Numbered from the stretch's first letter, positions 41,963 through 54,491 are shown. The stretch: 64,000 nt of DNA from Ignavibacteriales bacterium (GCA_016177735.1 JACOUS010000040.1:1-64000), one strand, 5' to 3'. Numbers and translations: made by a program. The notes: a model not told the origin generated them from the letters alone.

Positions 41963-42940
41963 TCAATTCTCTTCAAACATTTTTCTTAATCGATCAACCT
42001 CTTTTGTGATGCCGAGACAAATCATCAATTTAATGCGTGCTTTTTGCCCGTTCAGGTAATCGGCAAAAATAACTCCGGCTTGTTTCAACCATTTACCGGC
42101 GCCGGGATATCCGTAAACATCGAGCGTTTCTCCAGCCGGGCATCGCGAGACAAGTACTACGGGAATGTTTTTATTAAGCGCATATTTTATTCCTTCAAAT
42201 ACTTGCGGAGGAACATTGCCAACGCCCATTGCTTCTACTACTATTCCATCTACTTTGCTTTCGGCAGAGAACTTAAAATATTTTTCATTCATTCCGGCAT
42301 ACACTTTTATAAGATCCACGTTAGTGTTTATTTTTTCTGCCGGGCGTGTTTCAAGTTTTCTCGGCAAACGATTGTATATTACTTTTCCTCTGTCAACAAA
42401 TCCCAGCGAGCCGAAATCCAAACTGCGAAATGTTTCCACGTCTTCGGTATGTGTTTTTGTAACTTCGCTTGCAGCATTTATCTCGCCGTTTAAGCAAACC
42501 AGCACGCCAAGCCCATTGCTGTTTTGATTATTACAAATATGAATTGCATCTATGAGATTCCGCGGTCCATCCCAATTCGGTTCCGTGCTTGTTTTCATCG
42601 CTCCGATAACTACAATTGGCTTCTCTGTTTTTATTGTTAGATCGAGAAAGTAAGCCGTCTCTTCAAGCGTATCTGTTCCGTGAGTAACTATTATTCCATC
42701 TACATTTTCTTGTTGAGCAAAGTATTTTATTTTTTTTGAAAGCTCGAGCATTAATTCCGGCGTCATGTGCGGACCGGGATAATTTCCGAATTCATAAACA
42801 GAGATATTTGCAAGTGTTTTTGTTTCCGGAATTAATTCTATCAATTCGTTTCCGCTATAAAAAGGAACTGCGGCTTTTGTTTTTTCATCTATTCTCATAG
42901 AAAAAGTGCCGCCGGTAAATACTATTAAAATGTTTTTCAA
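41963..42940 (-). CDS. L-asparaginase, type I-like
   Basis: 325-residue asparaginase/glutaminase fold with both catalytic threonine regions: FTGGTFSM (about residues 8-15) and VTHGTDTLEETAYFL, plus the usual C-terminal SRCPAGETLDVYGYPGAG. It hydrolyses L-asparagine to aspartate and ammonia. No signal peptide, so it is cytoplasmic. The gene starts with TTG, preceded by GGGAG at good spacing. The downstream membrane protein is probably co-transcribed. The gene is read toward the origin-distal side, away from dnaA. Confidence 0.95.
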   Translation of the reverse strand: MKNILIVFTGGTFSMRIDEKTKAAVPFYSGNELIELIPETKTLANISVYEFGNYPGPHMTPELMLELSKKIKYFAQQENVDGIIVTHGTDTLEETAYFLDLTIKTEKPIVVIGAMKTSTEPNWDGPRNLIDAIHICNNQNSNGLGVLVCLNGEINAASEVTKTHTEDVETFRSLDFGSLGFVDRGKVIYNRLPRKLETRPAEKINTNVDLIKVYAGMNEKYFKFSAESKVDGIVVEAMGVGNVPPQVFEGIKYALNKNIPVVLVSRCPAGETLDVYGYPGAGKWLKQAGVIFADYLNGQKARIKLMICLGITKEVDRLRKMFEEN

Positions 42941-43329
42941 TTTACTCCCGTTTTTTATTCCTAAATTTACAGCAATAAATTTTATAGAAAAGAGACTATT
43001 CTTTTTCTTTTGGATAAATTTAATTTGCAGAATATCCTTTCATAATATATTTTGTTGTTGTGTGGGCAGCTAATAAAACTTGTGGATAAAGTGTTGATAA
43101 CTTTACAGTGTGGAACGTTTCACATTGTAAGAGGGGCGAGTTTTTTCTCTTCTTTATCTATTATTTTTGTTCACTTTTCTTTGCTTTCTTTACCAAGTGC
43201 TTATAATTAAATGGGTTTGGGTGATGTTTTAATGTGAATAATGTGTTAATATTTTTTGTGTGGCTTGCAGTCCCGTTTTTTAATTAATCTGTTTTTTACC
43301 CTTTTTCTTTTTCTTTATTTGTGGATAAA
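42941..43329. other. Candidate replication origin, dnaA-upstream part
   Basis: 389 nt without a gene between asparaginase and dnaA. DnaA-box consensus TGTGGATAA occurs exactly at 43081-43089 and 43320-43328, with TGTTGATAA (one mismatch) at 43092-43100. The first box pair stands only two bases apart. The second overlaps a possible GTG start of dnaA. Together with the boxes after dnaA this suggests a bipartite oriC. Confidence 0.7.
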
Positions 43330-44736
43330 ATGAATAATACGCTCGAAAAAACTACTCTTGAAAGAGATGCAAAAGATATCTGGAAAGTCTGCCTTGGTAT
43401 TATAAAAGAAAACGTACCTTTCATTACGTACAATACCTGGTTTCTTCCTATCAAACCTTTTGAGATTGAAAACAACACTCTCAAAATTTACGTACCAAAT
43501 AATTTTTTTATCGAATGGATCGAAGAACATTACAATACACTTATTAACAAAACCATTACTCAAGTTCTCGGCTCCGAGGGAAAACTTGCTTACGTTATCC
43601 TGGATGAAAAAGAAGATTCTGCGTCTCCCATTCATGCAGAATCTACTGCCGTGACTGCTTCTGCCAATATCAATGTTGTTGCTCCTCCAAAGCCGAAAGA
43701 TTTTGAATCTTACTTGAATCCTCGCTACACATTTGAAAATTTTATAAAGGGCGAAGGAAATCAACTTGCACGCGCTGCTGCAGTTGCTGTTGGTGATAAC
43801 CCCGGACAAACTTCTTTTAATCCTCTCTTTGTTTACGGTGGTGTTGGTCTTGGTAAAACTCACTTGATTCATGCTATTGGCAACAGAATTTTGGAAAAAG
43901 ATCCGGCTAAGCGTGTCATTTACCTTTCTTCGGACGTATTTACTGTTGAATTCGTTGAAGCAATTCAGAATGACCGTGTAAATGAGTTTTCCGGTTTTTA
44001 CAAAAGTATGGATGTTCTAATAATAGATGATATTCAATTTCTCATCGGCAAAGAGAAAACACAAGACTTGTTCTTCCAGATATTTAACATTCTTCATCAA
44101 TCTGCAAAACAGATAATTCTTTCCAGCGATAAAGCGCCCAAAGATTTAAAAGGATTGAACGAACGGTTGATTTCCCGGTTCTCTTGGGGCTTATCTGCGG
44201 ATATACAACCGCCGGATTTTGAAACGCGGATTGCCATTTTAAAAAATAAAAGTTCTTCTTACGGCATTTCTCTTTCAAACGATATTCTCGAATACATCGC
44301 TTATAACATTACCTCAAATATTAGAGAGCTTGAGGGTTGTTTGATTAAGTTGCTTGCTAATTCTTCTCTCAATTCGAAAGAGATCGATTTTGATCTTGTG
44401 AAAAGAACTGTGAAAGAGGTTTCCACGAACAAACAAGTTAATATTTCCATCGATTTTATTACAAAGATTGTTTGTGAGTATTTTAAGGTGGAAGAAAATA
44501 AAGTCCGTGAGAAAAACAGAAGAAAAGAAGTTGTGCTTGCACGTCAAGTTGCCATGTATTTATCCAAACACCTAACTAAATCATCATTAAAAACAATTGG
44601 TCTTCATTTCGGCGGAAGAGACCACTCCACGGTCATTCATGCACAGTCTTCTATCGAACAGATGATAAAAGAAGATACTATTATGGAAGAGACCGTTCTC
44701 TCATTAAAGAATAAAATAGAACTCGGTGCAGCATAA
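43330..44736 (+). CDS. dnaA: Chromosomal replication initiator DnaA
   Basis: 468 residues. Domain I (about 10-90, WKVCLGIIKENVPFITYNTWF), a short linker, the AAA+ domain III (NPLFVYGGVGLGKTHLIHAIG Walker A region, DVLIIDDIQFL Walker B, sensor ISRFSWGL) and domain IV helix-turn-helix with the DnaA signature (LHFGGRDHSTVIHA). It binds DnaA boxes and melts the origin. The ATG at 43330 is used; a GTG three codons earlier is inside a DnaA box. Boxes at both sides imply autoregulation. It heads a plus-strand run: dnaN, recF, DUF721, gyrB. Confidence 0.98.
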   Translation: MNNTLEKTTLERDAKDIWKVCLGIIKENVPFITYNTWFLPIKPFEIENNTLKIYVPNNFFIEWIEEHYNTLINKTITQVLGSEGKLAYVILDEKEDSASPIHAESTAVTASANINVVAPPKPKDFESYLNPRYTFENFIKGEGNQLARAAAVAVGDNPGQTSFNPLFVYGGVGLGKTHLIHAIGNRILEKDPAKRVIYLSSDVFTVEFVEAIQNDRVNEFSGFYKSMDVLIIDDIQFLIGKEKTQDLFFQIFNILHQSAKQIILSSDKAPKDLKGLNERLISRFSWGLSADIQPPDFETRIAILKNKSSSYGISLSNDILEYIAYNITSNIRELEGCLIKLLANSSLNSKEIDFDLVKRTVKEVSTNKQVNISIDFITKIVCEYFKVEENKVREKNRRKEVVLARQVAMYLSKHLTKSSLKTIGLHFGGRDHSTVIHAQSSIEQMIKEDTIMEETVLSLKNKIELGAA

Positions 44737-45066
44737 AAAAAATTTTTTCTTTGTTGTGTGGATTACTTGTTAACTAACTTCTCTTTTGTTGTTGATAATT
44801 TTTGGTTTTCCGCTTTTTTAATTTTTACTCTTTATAAAGTAACGGTTATCCACAGAAAAATTTTTCTTGACGTGTTCTTTTATTGATTGTACGAAAATAA
44901 GTTACAAAGATATCCACAAATTAACATGGTTATTACTATTCTTACTTTTATATAAATATATAGATATATAATAAAAACGCTGTTGATAACTTTTTTTGTG
45001 AGAGAGTATTAAAATTGAAAGTCTATCCTAATTTTGATATTTTTTGAATCAACTTGGAGAATTATT
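44737..45066. other. Candidate replication origin, dnaA-dnaN part with AT-rich element
   Basis: 330 nt without a gene. TTATCCACA matches exactly at 44846-44854; near-matches lie at 44757-44765, 44790-44798, 44910-44918 and 44981-44989. A 30-nt nearly pure A/T tract at 44947-44977 is a good candidate for the duplex unwinding element. TAATTTTG at 45029-45036 matches a -7 element for dnaN, and GGAG precedes the dnaN ATG. Confidence 0.75.
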
Positions 45067-46197
45067 ATGGAATTCAAAGTTAATAGCAAAGAGCTCGAAA
45101 AATTACTTGGAAAAATAATTCCGGCTGTTCCTACGCGAACACCGATGCCGATATTGGAAAATTTCTTATTCGAAGTTAAAGACGGTTTGCTTACTATTTA
45201 TGCCACTGATTTGGAAATTTCTTTGAAGTCCTCTTTGAATATTGTTACGGATGAAAATGTTAAACTCGTAGTTCCGGCGAGATTATTAAACGATATAGTC
45301 CGCTCTCTCAAAGACACAACAATTCATTTCAAACTGACTGCAAACAAAAAAATAAATCTTACCACCGATACCGGAAAATACACGATTGGATATCTTGACC
45401 CGGAAGAGTTTCCTGAAATTCCATCAATCGGAACAGAAGGAAACACAAAAGATATTAATGAAGTAGTTATAAACGGAATGGAATTAAAAGAAGCGTTTGA
45501 TAAGTGTTCTTTCGCTATGAGTAAAGAAGAAATGCGCCCGGCAATGATGGGAACGCTTTTTGAATTCGGCGAAGAAGGATTAAGATTTGTTGCTACAGAT
45601 GGACATAGATTGGTTAACATCTGCAAGAAAAATATCAAACCAAATTTCAATCAACAGTATGTTGTTCCCGAAAGAGCGGTTTCTGTTTTATCAAAAGTGC
45701 TTGACGAAAAAGAAGTGAAGATGCATCTTACTAAATCATACATTTCATTTAAGCTGAACGATATAGAATTAATTTCGAGATTGATAGCGCAAAAATACCC
45801 CGACTATGCAAGTGTAATTCCGCTGGAGAACGAATTTTTAATGAAAGTAAACGCAAAAGAGATACATGAATCGATAAAGAGAATGATGCTCTTCTCTACG
45901 TCGAGCACACGAAGAGTTAAATTTTCCATCAAGAAAGAAACGGTAGATATATCTGCTGAAGATTTAGATATCGGTGCTTCCGGCGAGGAAAAAGTACCTT
46001 GCAATTATAACGGAGACGATCTCGATATAGGATTTAATTCGGCATATGTGAACGATATTTTAAATCATATAAGCAGTGAAGAAGAGATAACATTTAAACT
46101 CCACTCGCCGACAAAAGCGGTAATAATAGAACCGGTAGAGAAAAAGGAGAATCAAGATTTACTGATGTTGTTGATGCCGGTGCGATTGAACACATAA
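45067..46197 (+). CDS. dnaN: DNA polymerase III beta sliding clamp
   Basis: 376 residues, full length for DnaN (about 365-380), with three repeated clamp domains; begins MEFKVNSKELEKLLGKIIPAVPTR and contains the conserved MPILENFLFEV, ATDGHRLV and KYPDYASVIP. The dimeric ring tethers polymerase to DNA. The start with GGAG before it is preferred to a frame 11 residues longer. It is the second gene of the origin cluster, with recF beginning 4 nt after its stop. Confidence 0.97.
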   Translation: MEFKVNSKELEKLLGKIIPAVPTRTPMPILENFLFEVKDGLLTIYATDLEISLKSSLNIVTDENVKLVVPARLLNDIVRSLKDTTIHFKLTANKKINLTTDTGKYTIGYLDPEEFPEIPSIGTEGNTKDINEVVINGMELKEAFDKCSFAMSKEEMRPAMMGTLFEFGEEGLRFVATDGHRLVNICKKNIKPNFNQQYVVPERAVSVLSKVLDEKEVKMHLTKSYISFKLNDIELISRLIAQKYPDYASVIPLENEFLMKVNAKEIHESIKRMMLFSTSSTRRVKFSIKKETVDISAEDLDIGASGEEKVPCNYNGDDLDIGFNSAYVNDILNHISSEEEITFKLHSPTKAVIIEPVEKKENQDLLMLLMPVRLNT

Positions 46198-46201
46198 TAA
46201 A

Positions 46202-47291
46202 ATGGTTCTTAAACAAATCGAATTGCAAAATTTCAGATTGCATAAAAACACATCGTTGGATTTTTCCGATAAGTTAAACCTCATCGTAGGCGGAAACGGG
46301 CAAGGTAAAACGTCTATCTTAGAAGCCATTTATTATTTATGTACGACCAAAAACTTAAATATGTCTGCCGAAGAAGACGCGGTTACTTTTGGCGAGAGCA
46401 ATTTTAGTATCGGCGGATTATTTAATGAGTTAACGGAAAACAAAGCACGGTTATATTACGATTCGATAAAAAACAAAAAATATTTTTTTCTCGATGAGAA
46501 ACAAATAAATAGATCGACAGAAGTAATAGGAAAATTTCCGATAGTATCGCTGATACAATCAGATCATGCAATTACACAAGGCGCGCCTTCGGAAAGAAGA
46601 CGATTCGTTGATTCCGTTGCATCACAGGCAAGCCGAACGTATCTCGAATTGCTTTTGGATTACAGCAAAACTTTGCGGCAGCGCTCTTCTCTGCTTTCAC
46701 AAATTAAAGAGACGAGAAACAACGTGTTGTTTGAACAATTAGACGCATGGACGGAATCTTTAATAACAAGCGGAACGGAAATAATAAACAGAAGAATAAA
46801 GTTTGTTCAAGAATTTAATGTGTATGTAAAAGAAGCATACAGCAGCGTTGTAGAATTAATCGAAAAGCCGCACATCGAATATCAAACACTTGCTGAAATA
46901 GATGGAGAAAATACTGCGGAAAAATTCCGTGAAGAATTGAATGCTTTTCGAGATGATGAATTGCGGAGAGGAATCAACCTTGTGGGTCCGCACAGAGACG
47001 ATTTTATTTTCTATATCAACGGAATGGAATTGAAAAGATTTGGATCGCAAGGGCAGCACAAAACGTTTCAGATAGCATTGCGGTTTGCTCAATTCTTTTT
47101 CATAAAAGAGAAGCTTGGAAAGACACCGATCTTTTTAATGGACGATGTTTTCGGCGAACTAGATACATACCGCGCCGGGAAAATCAGCGAGTATCTTTTG
47201 CAAATAGGACAGGCGTTTATTACGATGACGGATCTTACCAACAAGGACGGATTGAATATTACAAGCGATAACACCTTAATAAAAGTTGAAA

Positions 47292-47317
<26 letters not shown>
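46202..47317 (+). CDS. recF: DNA replication/repair protein RecF
   Basis: 371-residue SMC-like ATPase: Walker A VGGNGQGKTSILEAI, signature region KRFGSQGQHKTFQIALRFAQ, Walker B with PIFLMDDVFGELD. RecF helps load RecA at gaps. Adjacent to dnaN and overlapping the downstream DUF721 gene by 26 nt, so translation is likely coupled. All expected motifs are present. Confidence 0.97.
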
Positions 47318-49623
<2,306 letters not shown>

Positions 49624-49639
49624 TTCTGAGGAGCGGGCG

Positions 49640-49707
49640 GCAAACGACGAAGGCATCCCCAAGGAAGAATCTCTAACGAAAACGAGTAAGAGATACTTCG
49701 TTTCGCT
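49640..49707. repeat. Imperfect hairpin repeat after gyrB
   Basis: GAAGAATCTCT (49664-49674) pairs with AGAGATACTTC (49689-49699) with one mismatch; followed by TTTCGCTCAGTATTA. The layout matches the GAGATTCTTCG...CTCAGAATGA class of dispersed repeats, decayed. Confidence 0.55.
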
Positions 49708-49716
49708 CAGTATTAA

Positions 49717-50709
49717 ATGAATAATATGCAGACATATCAACAACCGTTAACGGATTTTATTCGCAAAGATTTTACGGCACTTAATAAAAATCTAACGGTT
49801 GATGAAGCACTGCATAAAATTAGAAAAGAAGGCGTAGGCGAAAGGATCGTTTACTTTTATGTTGTTGATAATGATGAGAAACTAGTGGGTGTTCTTCCGA
49901 CTCGCAGAATTTTGACGGCTCTTCCGGAACAAAAATTAGAAGAGATAATGGTAAACAGAGTTGCGGCACTGCCGCACAATGCAACGGTTTACGACGCATG
50001 CGAGTTCTTTGTCACTTATAAATTTCTCGCCTTTCCGCTTATCGATTCGGAAAGGAAACTTGTTGGAATAGTTGATGTTAATCTTTTTACCGAAGAACTT
50101 TTAAATCTAGAGCCGGATATTGACGAGCGGCAAGAAATAAAAGATGTCTTTGAGACCATCGGTTTTAATATCAACGAGATAAAAAATGCTTCGCCGGTTA
50201 AAGCATGGAAGATTCGTCTGCCGTGGCTTTTGGCAACGGTTACAAGCGGAACTATTTGTGCAATACTTGCCGGATTTTTTGAAGCAACGCTCGCAGAAAG
50301 TTTGGTGATAGCATTTTTTTTAACAATGATTCTCGGACTCGGTGAAAGCGTAAGTATTCAAAGTATGACTCTTACGGTGCAATCATTGCACACAGCTACG
50401 CCGTCATTAAAATGGTATTTGAAATATTTGACGAAAGAACTAAAGACGTCTTTCTTGCTCGGAATTAGCTGCGGTGTTTTGGTTGTGTTGATAATTTTTA
50501 TTTGGAAAGGAACAGTTACAGCCGGCGCAGTAATCGGTGCAAGTATTTTGTTGATAGAATTACAAGCAGCATTTTGGGGAATTAGCGTACCGGCGGTTTT
50601 ACACAAAACAAAATTAGATCCCAAAATTTCTGCCGGACCCATTACGCTTGCAATGACGGATATATGTACGATTATATTTTATTTTGGTTTAGCAGCGTTA
50701 GTGTTGTAA
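49717..50709 (+). CDS. MgtE-like divalent cation transporter with CBS domains
   Basis: 330 residues: a pair of CBS domains (about 1-145, IRKEGVGERIVYFYVVDNDEKLVGVLPTR and FLAFPLIDSERKLVGIVD, given in part) joined to a five-helix membrane domain (about 168-330, WLLATVTSGTICAILAGFFEA, GLGESVSIQSMTL, ILLIELQAAFWGISVPAVLHK). The usual N-terminal MgtE N domain is missing, so it is shorter than MgtE (about 450). The CBS pair probably senses Mg2+ or nucleotides. It starts after the decayed repeat that follows gyrB. Confidence 0.87.
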   Translation: MNNMQTYQQPLTDFIRKDFTALNKNLTVDEALHKIRKEGVGERIVYFYVVDNDEKLVGVLPTRRILTALPEQKLEEIMVNRVAALPHNATVYDACEFFVTYKFLAFPLIDSERKLVGIVDVNLFTEELLNLEPDIDERQEIKDVFETIGFNINEIKNASPVKAWKIRLPWLLATVTSGTICAILAGFFEATLAESLVIAFFLTMILGLGESVSIQSMTLTVQSLHTATPSLKWYLKYLTKELKTSFLLGISCGVLVVLIIFIWKGTVTAGAVIGASILLIELQAAFWGISVPAVLHKTKLDPKISAGPITLAMTDICTIIFYFGLAALVL

Positions 50710-50756
50710 GGCTATTCAAAAAAAAGAAAAAGATAGAGAAACAACAGAAAAGAAGA

Positions 50757-51050
50757 ATGGATTTAGAAGCAATAAAAAAGAAAATTGAAAAGAAAAAACC
50801 GGAACTAAGCAAACGGTTTTACGTAAGCCAGATCGGTTTATTTGGTTCGTATGTGCGCAACGAGCAAACACGTACAAGCGATTTAGATGTTCTTGTAGAT
50901 TTTAGAAAACCAATTGGCTGGGATGTTGTTGATTTGCAAGAGTATCTTCAAGAGTTACTCGGTGTTAAAGTTGACCTTGTTTTAAAAAGGGGAATGGTTA
51001 GAAATAAAAAACTGTGGGAGCTTGTTAAGCAAGAGGTAATTTATGTCTAA
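50757..51050 (+). CDS. MNT-type nucleotidyltransferase antitoxin
   Basis: 97 residues. Minimal nucleotidyltransferase fold with the active-site pattern GLFGSYVRNEQTRTSDLDVLVDF (Gly30-Ser31, Asp42, Asp44). MNT proteins neutralise HEPN ribonuclease toxins by attaching AMP to a tyrosine near the active site. AAGAA lies before this ATG, preferred to a 31-residue longer frame. Its stop overlaps the start of a HEPN-like frame, which carries two disabling shifts, so the antitoxin is now without an obvious functional partner. Confidence 0.9.
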   Translation: MDLEAIKKKIEKKKPELSKRFYVSQIGLFGSYVRNEQTRTSDLDVLVDFRKPIGWDVVDLQEYLQELLGVKVDLVLKRGMVRNKKLWELVKQEVIYV

Positions 51051-51433
51051 AAGAGACCCCGAATTATTTCTACAAGATATATTGGAATGCATAAGCAAGT
51101 TGGAAAGATATACAAAAGGGTATACGCTGAAAAAATTAGAAACGATGAAAGAACGGCAGACGCAGTTGTTCGCAATCTTGAAATAATAGGGGAAGCCGCA
51201 AAAAACATATCAGTAGATGTGCGGAAAAAATCACCGGATATTCCATGGAAGAAAATCGTAGGCTTTAGAAATATTGTATCCACGAATACTTTCGCGTAGA
51301 TATGAGTAACACATGGTTTATAGTTAAAAAGCAATTACCTCAGTTGAAAAAGCAAATACTGTCGTTGATGAAAGAGGTAAATCAAGAAAAAAAAGAATTA
51401 ATCCGTAATTCCAAAATCATAAATCGTAAATAG
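51043..51433 (+). pseudogene. HEPN-domain toxin gene, disrupted by two frameshifts
   Basis: Three frames together give a complete HEPN (DUF86) protein. First frame from the ATG at 51043: MSKRDPELFLQDILECIS. After a shift near 51131-51138 (an A-run): RNDERTADAVVRNLEIIGEAA and SPDIPWKKIVGFRNIV. After a second shift near 51279: HEYFRVDMSNTWFIVKK to a TAG at 51431. The RNxxxH catalytic motif is split exactly at the second shift. Each shift is explained by one missing base. The gene overlaps the MNT antitoxin start-to-stop and ends 5 nt before gyrA. Either decay or sequencing error in the read; coding signals of the fragments are otherwise normal. Confidence 0.88.
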
Positions 51434-51438
51434 AAAAC

Positions 51439-53904
51439 ATGACTACAATTTTTGAAAAAATAGTACCCGTATCACTTGAAGAAGAAATGAAATCATCTTA
51501 CATCGATTATGCGATGAGCGTAATAGTTGCGCGCGCTCTGCCCGATGTAAGAGACGGACTCAAGCCTGTTCACCGCCGCGTACTTTTCGGTATGCACGAA
51601 CTTGGTGTTCCGTTTAATAAGCCATATAAAAAATCTGCACGTATCGTTGGAGAAGTGCTCGGTAAATATCATCCGCACGGAGATACTGCGGTTTACGATT
51701 CTATGGTGCGCATGGCGCAAGAATGGTCTTTGCGTTATCCGTTGGTTGACGGACAAGGAAACTTCGGTTCGATTGACGGCGACAGTCCGGCGGCAATGCG
51801 TTACACTGAAGCACGTCTTGCGCGAATTGCAGATGAAATGCTGCGCGACCTCGATAAAAACACGGTTAATTTTACTGCTAACTTTGACGACACACTTCAA
51901 GAACCGACAGTACTGCCGGCATATCTGCCCAACTTGCTCGTTAACGGCGCAAGCGGCATCGCAGTTGGAATGGCAACAAACATTCCGCCGCATAATCTCG
52001 GCGAAGTTATTGACGGGTTGATGGCAGTAATAGATAATCCGAAAATCAAACCAGAAGACTTGATGAAGTATGTAAAGGCGCCCGATTTTCCTACCGGCGG
52101 AATTATATACGGTTATGACGGCGTGAAAGAAGCATTCTTGACCGGACGCGGAAGAATTGTGCTTCGTGCAAAAGCCAACGTCGAGGTGATGAAGAATGAA
52201 CGCGAGAATATTGTTATTACGGAAATTCCTTATCAAGTAAACAAAGCCTCACTTATTGAAAAAATTGCCGAGCTTGTACGAGACGGAAAAGTTGAAGGCA
52301 TTTCAAATATACGCGATGAATCCGACCGCGACGGTTTGCGTGTTGTGATTGAAATGAAACGCGACGGACAGCCGGCGGTTACACTCAATCAGTTGTTCAA
52401 GCACACACAGATGCAAGTTACATTCGGCGTTATAATGCTCTCACTTGTTAACGGCGTTCCGAAAGTTTTAACGCTTCAACAGATGATGCAGTACTTCCTC
52501 GATCACAGAATGGATGTGCTTGTACGCAGAACAAAATTTGATCTCGATGCTGCAGAAAGACGCGCTCATATTTTGGAAGGCTACATAATTGCGCTCGATA
52601 ATATTGACGAAGTTATCGAAACCATTAAAAAATCACGCGATGTTGAAACCGCCAAAATGAGCTTGATGAAAAAGTTCAAGCTCTCCGAAATTCAAGCCAA
52701 AGCAATACTCGATATGAGATTGCAGCGTTTGACCGGACTTGAACGCAAAAAGATTGAAGATGAATACAAAGAAACTATCAAGGTGATCCAAAAATTAAAA
52801 GCAATTCTTGCAAACGAAAAATTGAGAAAGCAGATAATTAAAGACGAACTTGTTGCGCTCAGAGAAAAATACGCCGATGAACGCAGAACCGAAATTGTTC
52901 ACGACTTTAAAGAATTTTCGCTCGAAGATATTATTGCCGAAGAAGATGTTGTTGTAACAATTTCTCATCAGGGATTCATAAAAAGATTTCCGGTCAGCGG
53001 ATACCGCAGACAAGCACGCGGCGGTAAAGGTGTAATCGGCGCCGGTTCAAAGGAAGAAGATTTCATCGAACATATGTTTGTTGCTTCAACGCATCATTAC
53101 ATAATGTTCTTTACGGATAAAGGAAAATGCTACTGGCTGAAAGTTCACGAAATTCCCGAAGGCGGTCGTGCGGCAAAAGGAAGATCAATTCTTAATCTTA
53201 TTGAAAAAGATAAAGAAGAAAAGATCACGGCATTTGTTACTGTTAAAGAATTCACGGACGATAAATTTATTGTGATGGCTACCGAGCAAGGAACCGTGAA
53301 GAAAACAGTTCTATCGGCTTATTCAAATATCCGCCGCGGAGGAATTAACGCAATTAATCTTGCCGCCGGTGATAGACTGATGGAAGCTAAACTTAGCGAA
53401 GGAAAGAACGATATTATTATCGGAACAAGAAGCGGAATGGCAATCCGCTTCAACGAAAAAGATGTCCGCAATATGGGAAGAACTGCAACGGGCGTTCGCG
53501 GCGTACGGCTCGGCAAAGACGATGTTGTTATTGGAATGATTGTGGTACGCAATGCAACAACTTTAATGGTTGTTACTGAAAAAGGATTTGGCAAGCGTTC
53601 TGAAATAGAAGATTACAGATTAACAAAACGCGGCGGCAAAGGTGTTATCACCGTTAAAACTTCGGAGAGAAACGGAAAACTGATCGCAATGAAAGAAGTG
53701 AACGACAGCGATGAACTTGTGATTATTACTACCGGCGGAATGGTGATACGTCAATCCGTAGCCGAACTGCGCGTGATGGGAAGAAACACACAAGGTGTTC
53801 GATTAATTAGGTTGAACGAAGGTGATGATATTGCGGATATTGCGCGCGTAATTCCTGAAGAAGAAAACGGAAACGGAGAAGAAAAGATTCTTATAGCTGA
53901 ATGA
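51439..53904 (+). CDS. gyrA: DNA gyrase subunit A
   Basis: 821 residues. N-terminal breakage-reunion domain with the catalytic Tyr122 ([15 protein letters not shown]) and the quinolone-region sequence [12 protein letters not shown] (Thr83, Asp87); tower region; C-terminal beta-pinwheel including the GyrA box-like [12 protein letters not shown]. Forms gyrase with gyrB. Short tail beyond the pinwheel is acidic. Its stop codon overlaps the start of the next gene (ATGATG), so the small downstream ORF is translationally coupled. Confidence 0.98.
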   Translation: MTTIFEKIVPVSLEEEMKSSYIDYAMSVIVARALPDVRDGLKPVHRRVLFGMHELGVPFNKPYKKSARIVGEVLGKYHPHGDTAVYDSMVRMAQEWSLRYPLVDGQGNFGSIDGDSPAAMRYTEARLARIADEMLRDLDKNTVNFTANFDDTLQEPTVLPAYLPNLLVNGASGIAVGMATNIPPHNLGEVIDGLMAVIDNPKIKPEDLMKYVKAPDFPTGGIIYGYDGVKEAFLTGRGRIVLRAKANVEVMKNERENIVITEIPYQVNKASLIEKIAELVRDGKVEGISNIRDESDRDGLRVVIEMKRDGQPAVTLNQLFKHTQMQVTFGVIMLSLVNGVPKVLTLQQMMQYFLDHRMDVLVRRTKFDLDAAERRAHILEGYIIALDNIDEVIETIKKSRDVETAKMSLMKKFKLSEIQAKAILDMRLQRLTGLERKKIEDEYKETIKVIQKLKAILANEKLRKQIIKDELVALREKYADERRTEIVHDFKEFSLEDIIAEEDVVVTISHQGFIKRFPVSGYRRQARGGKGVIGAGSKEEDFIEHMFVASTHHYIMFFTDKGKCYWLKVHEIPEGGRAAKGRSILNLIEKDKEEKITAFVTVKEFTDDKFIVMATEQGTVKKTVLSAYSNIRRGGINAINLAAGDRLMEAKLSEGKNDIIIGTRSGMAIRFNEKDVRNMGRTATGVRGVRLGKDDVVIGMIVVRNATTLMVVTEKGFGKRSEIEDYRLTKRGGKGVITVKTSERNGKLIAMKEVNDSDELVIITTGGMVIRQSVAELRVMGRNTQGVRLIRLNEGDDIADIARVIPEEENGNGEEKILIAE

Positions 53905-54095
53905 TGGAAAAGGTAGTTAGAAAAATATCGCTGAAAGATAAGCGCAATTACGATCTTGAATACTGGCTTTCAAAAACACCGGAAGAAAGATTTGCCGCAG
54001 CAGAAGAGCTAAGAAACCGATATAAAAGGTATTTGGGTAATGCTTACAAAGGATTTCAAAGAGTTCTTAGAATTACTAAACGAACACAAAGTTAA
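53901..54095 (+). CDS. Small partner of a nucleotidyltransferase module
   Basis: 64-residue protein with a helical pattern and the motif [25 protein letters not shown], common in short proteins encoded just before MNT-like nucleotidyltransferases. It starts on the gyrA stop (ATGA overlap) and ends 55 nt inside the next gene. Its role is unknown; the coupling suggests a two-component toxin-antitoxin-like module. Confidence 0.78.
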   Translation: MMEKVVRKISLKDKRNYDLEYWLSKTPEERFAAAEELRNRYKRYLGNAYKGFQRVLRITKRTQS

Positions 54096-54489
54096 ATATC
54101 TATTAGTGGGTGGTCACGCAGTTATTTATTACGGACATGTTCGTTACACCGGCGATTTGGATGTGTGGATTAGTAATTCTAAAATCAACGCACAGAAAAT
54201 GCTAAAAGTTATCGAGAAGTTTGGCTTTGCTTCTCTGGGACTTTCGGCAAAAGACTTTATGGTTGAAGATGTAATAATACAGCTTGGATACGAACCGGAC
54301 AGAATTGATATTATGACCTCGATTGGAGGAATAAAGTTCAATGAATCATATAAAAGAAGGGTTAAAACATCTATTGAATCTGTTGAGGTGTGTCTGCTAT
54401 CAAAAGAAGACTTAAAAAAAAACAAGAAGTCTGTTGGCAGATTACAAGATTTGACGGATCTGGAAAAGCTCACTAAAAAGAAAATATAG
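54040..54489 (+). CDS. Nucleotidyltransferase (AbiEii/DUF6036-like)
   Basis: 149 residues, opening [31 protein letters not shown] with Gly24-Gly25 and then YTGDLDVWI with Asp39 and Asp41, the metal-binding pair of DNA-polymerase-beta-like nucleotidyltransferases; ends KSVGRLQDLTDLEKL, typical of the family. Similar proteins act as toxin or antitoxin parts in AbiEii- and MNT-like systems. It overlaps the 64-residue gene and ends just before the trans-sulfuration enzyme gene (2 nt). Confidence 0.88.
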   Translation: MLTKDFKEFLELLNEHKVKYLLVGGHAVIYYGHVRYTGDLDVWISNSKINAQKMLKVIEKFGFASLGLSAKDFMVEDVIIQLGYEPDRIDIMTSIGGIKFNESYKRRVKTSIESVEVCLLSKEDLKKNKKSVGRLQDLTDLEKLTKKKI

Positions 54490-54491
54490 AT

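Noticed and set aside
43315-43872. 185-codon open frame on the minus strand
   Set aside because: Antisense to dnaA; no recognisable features.
51493-52236. 247-codon open frame on the minus strand
   Set aside because: Antisense to the conserved N-terminal half of gyrA; shadow frame.
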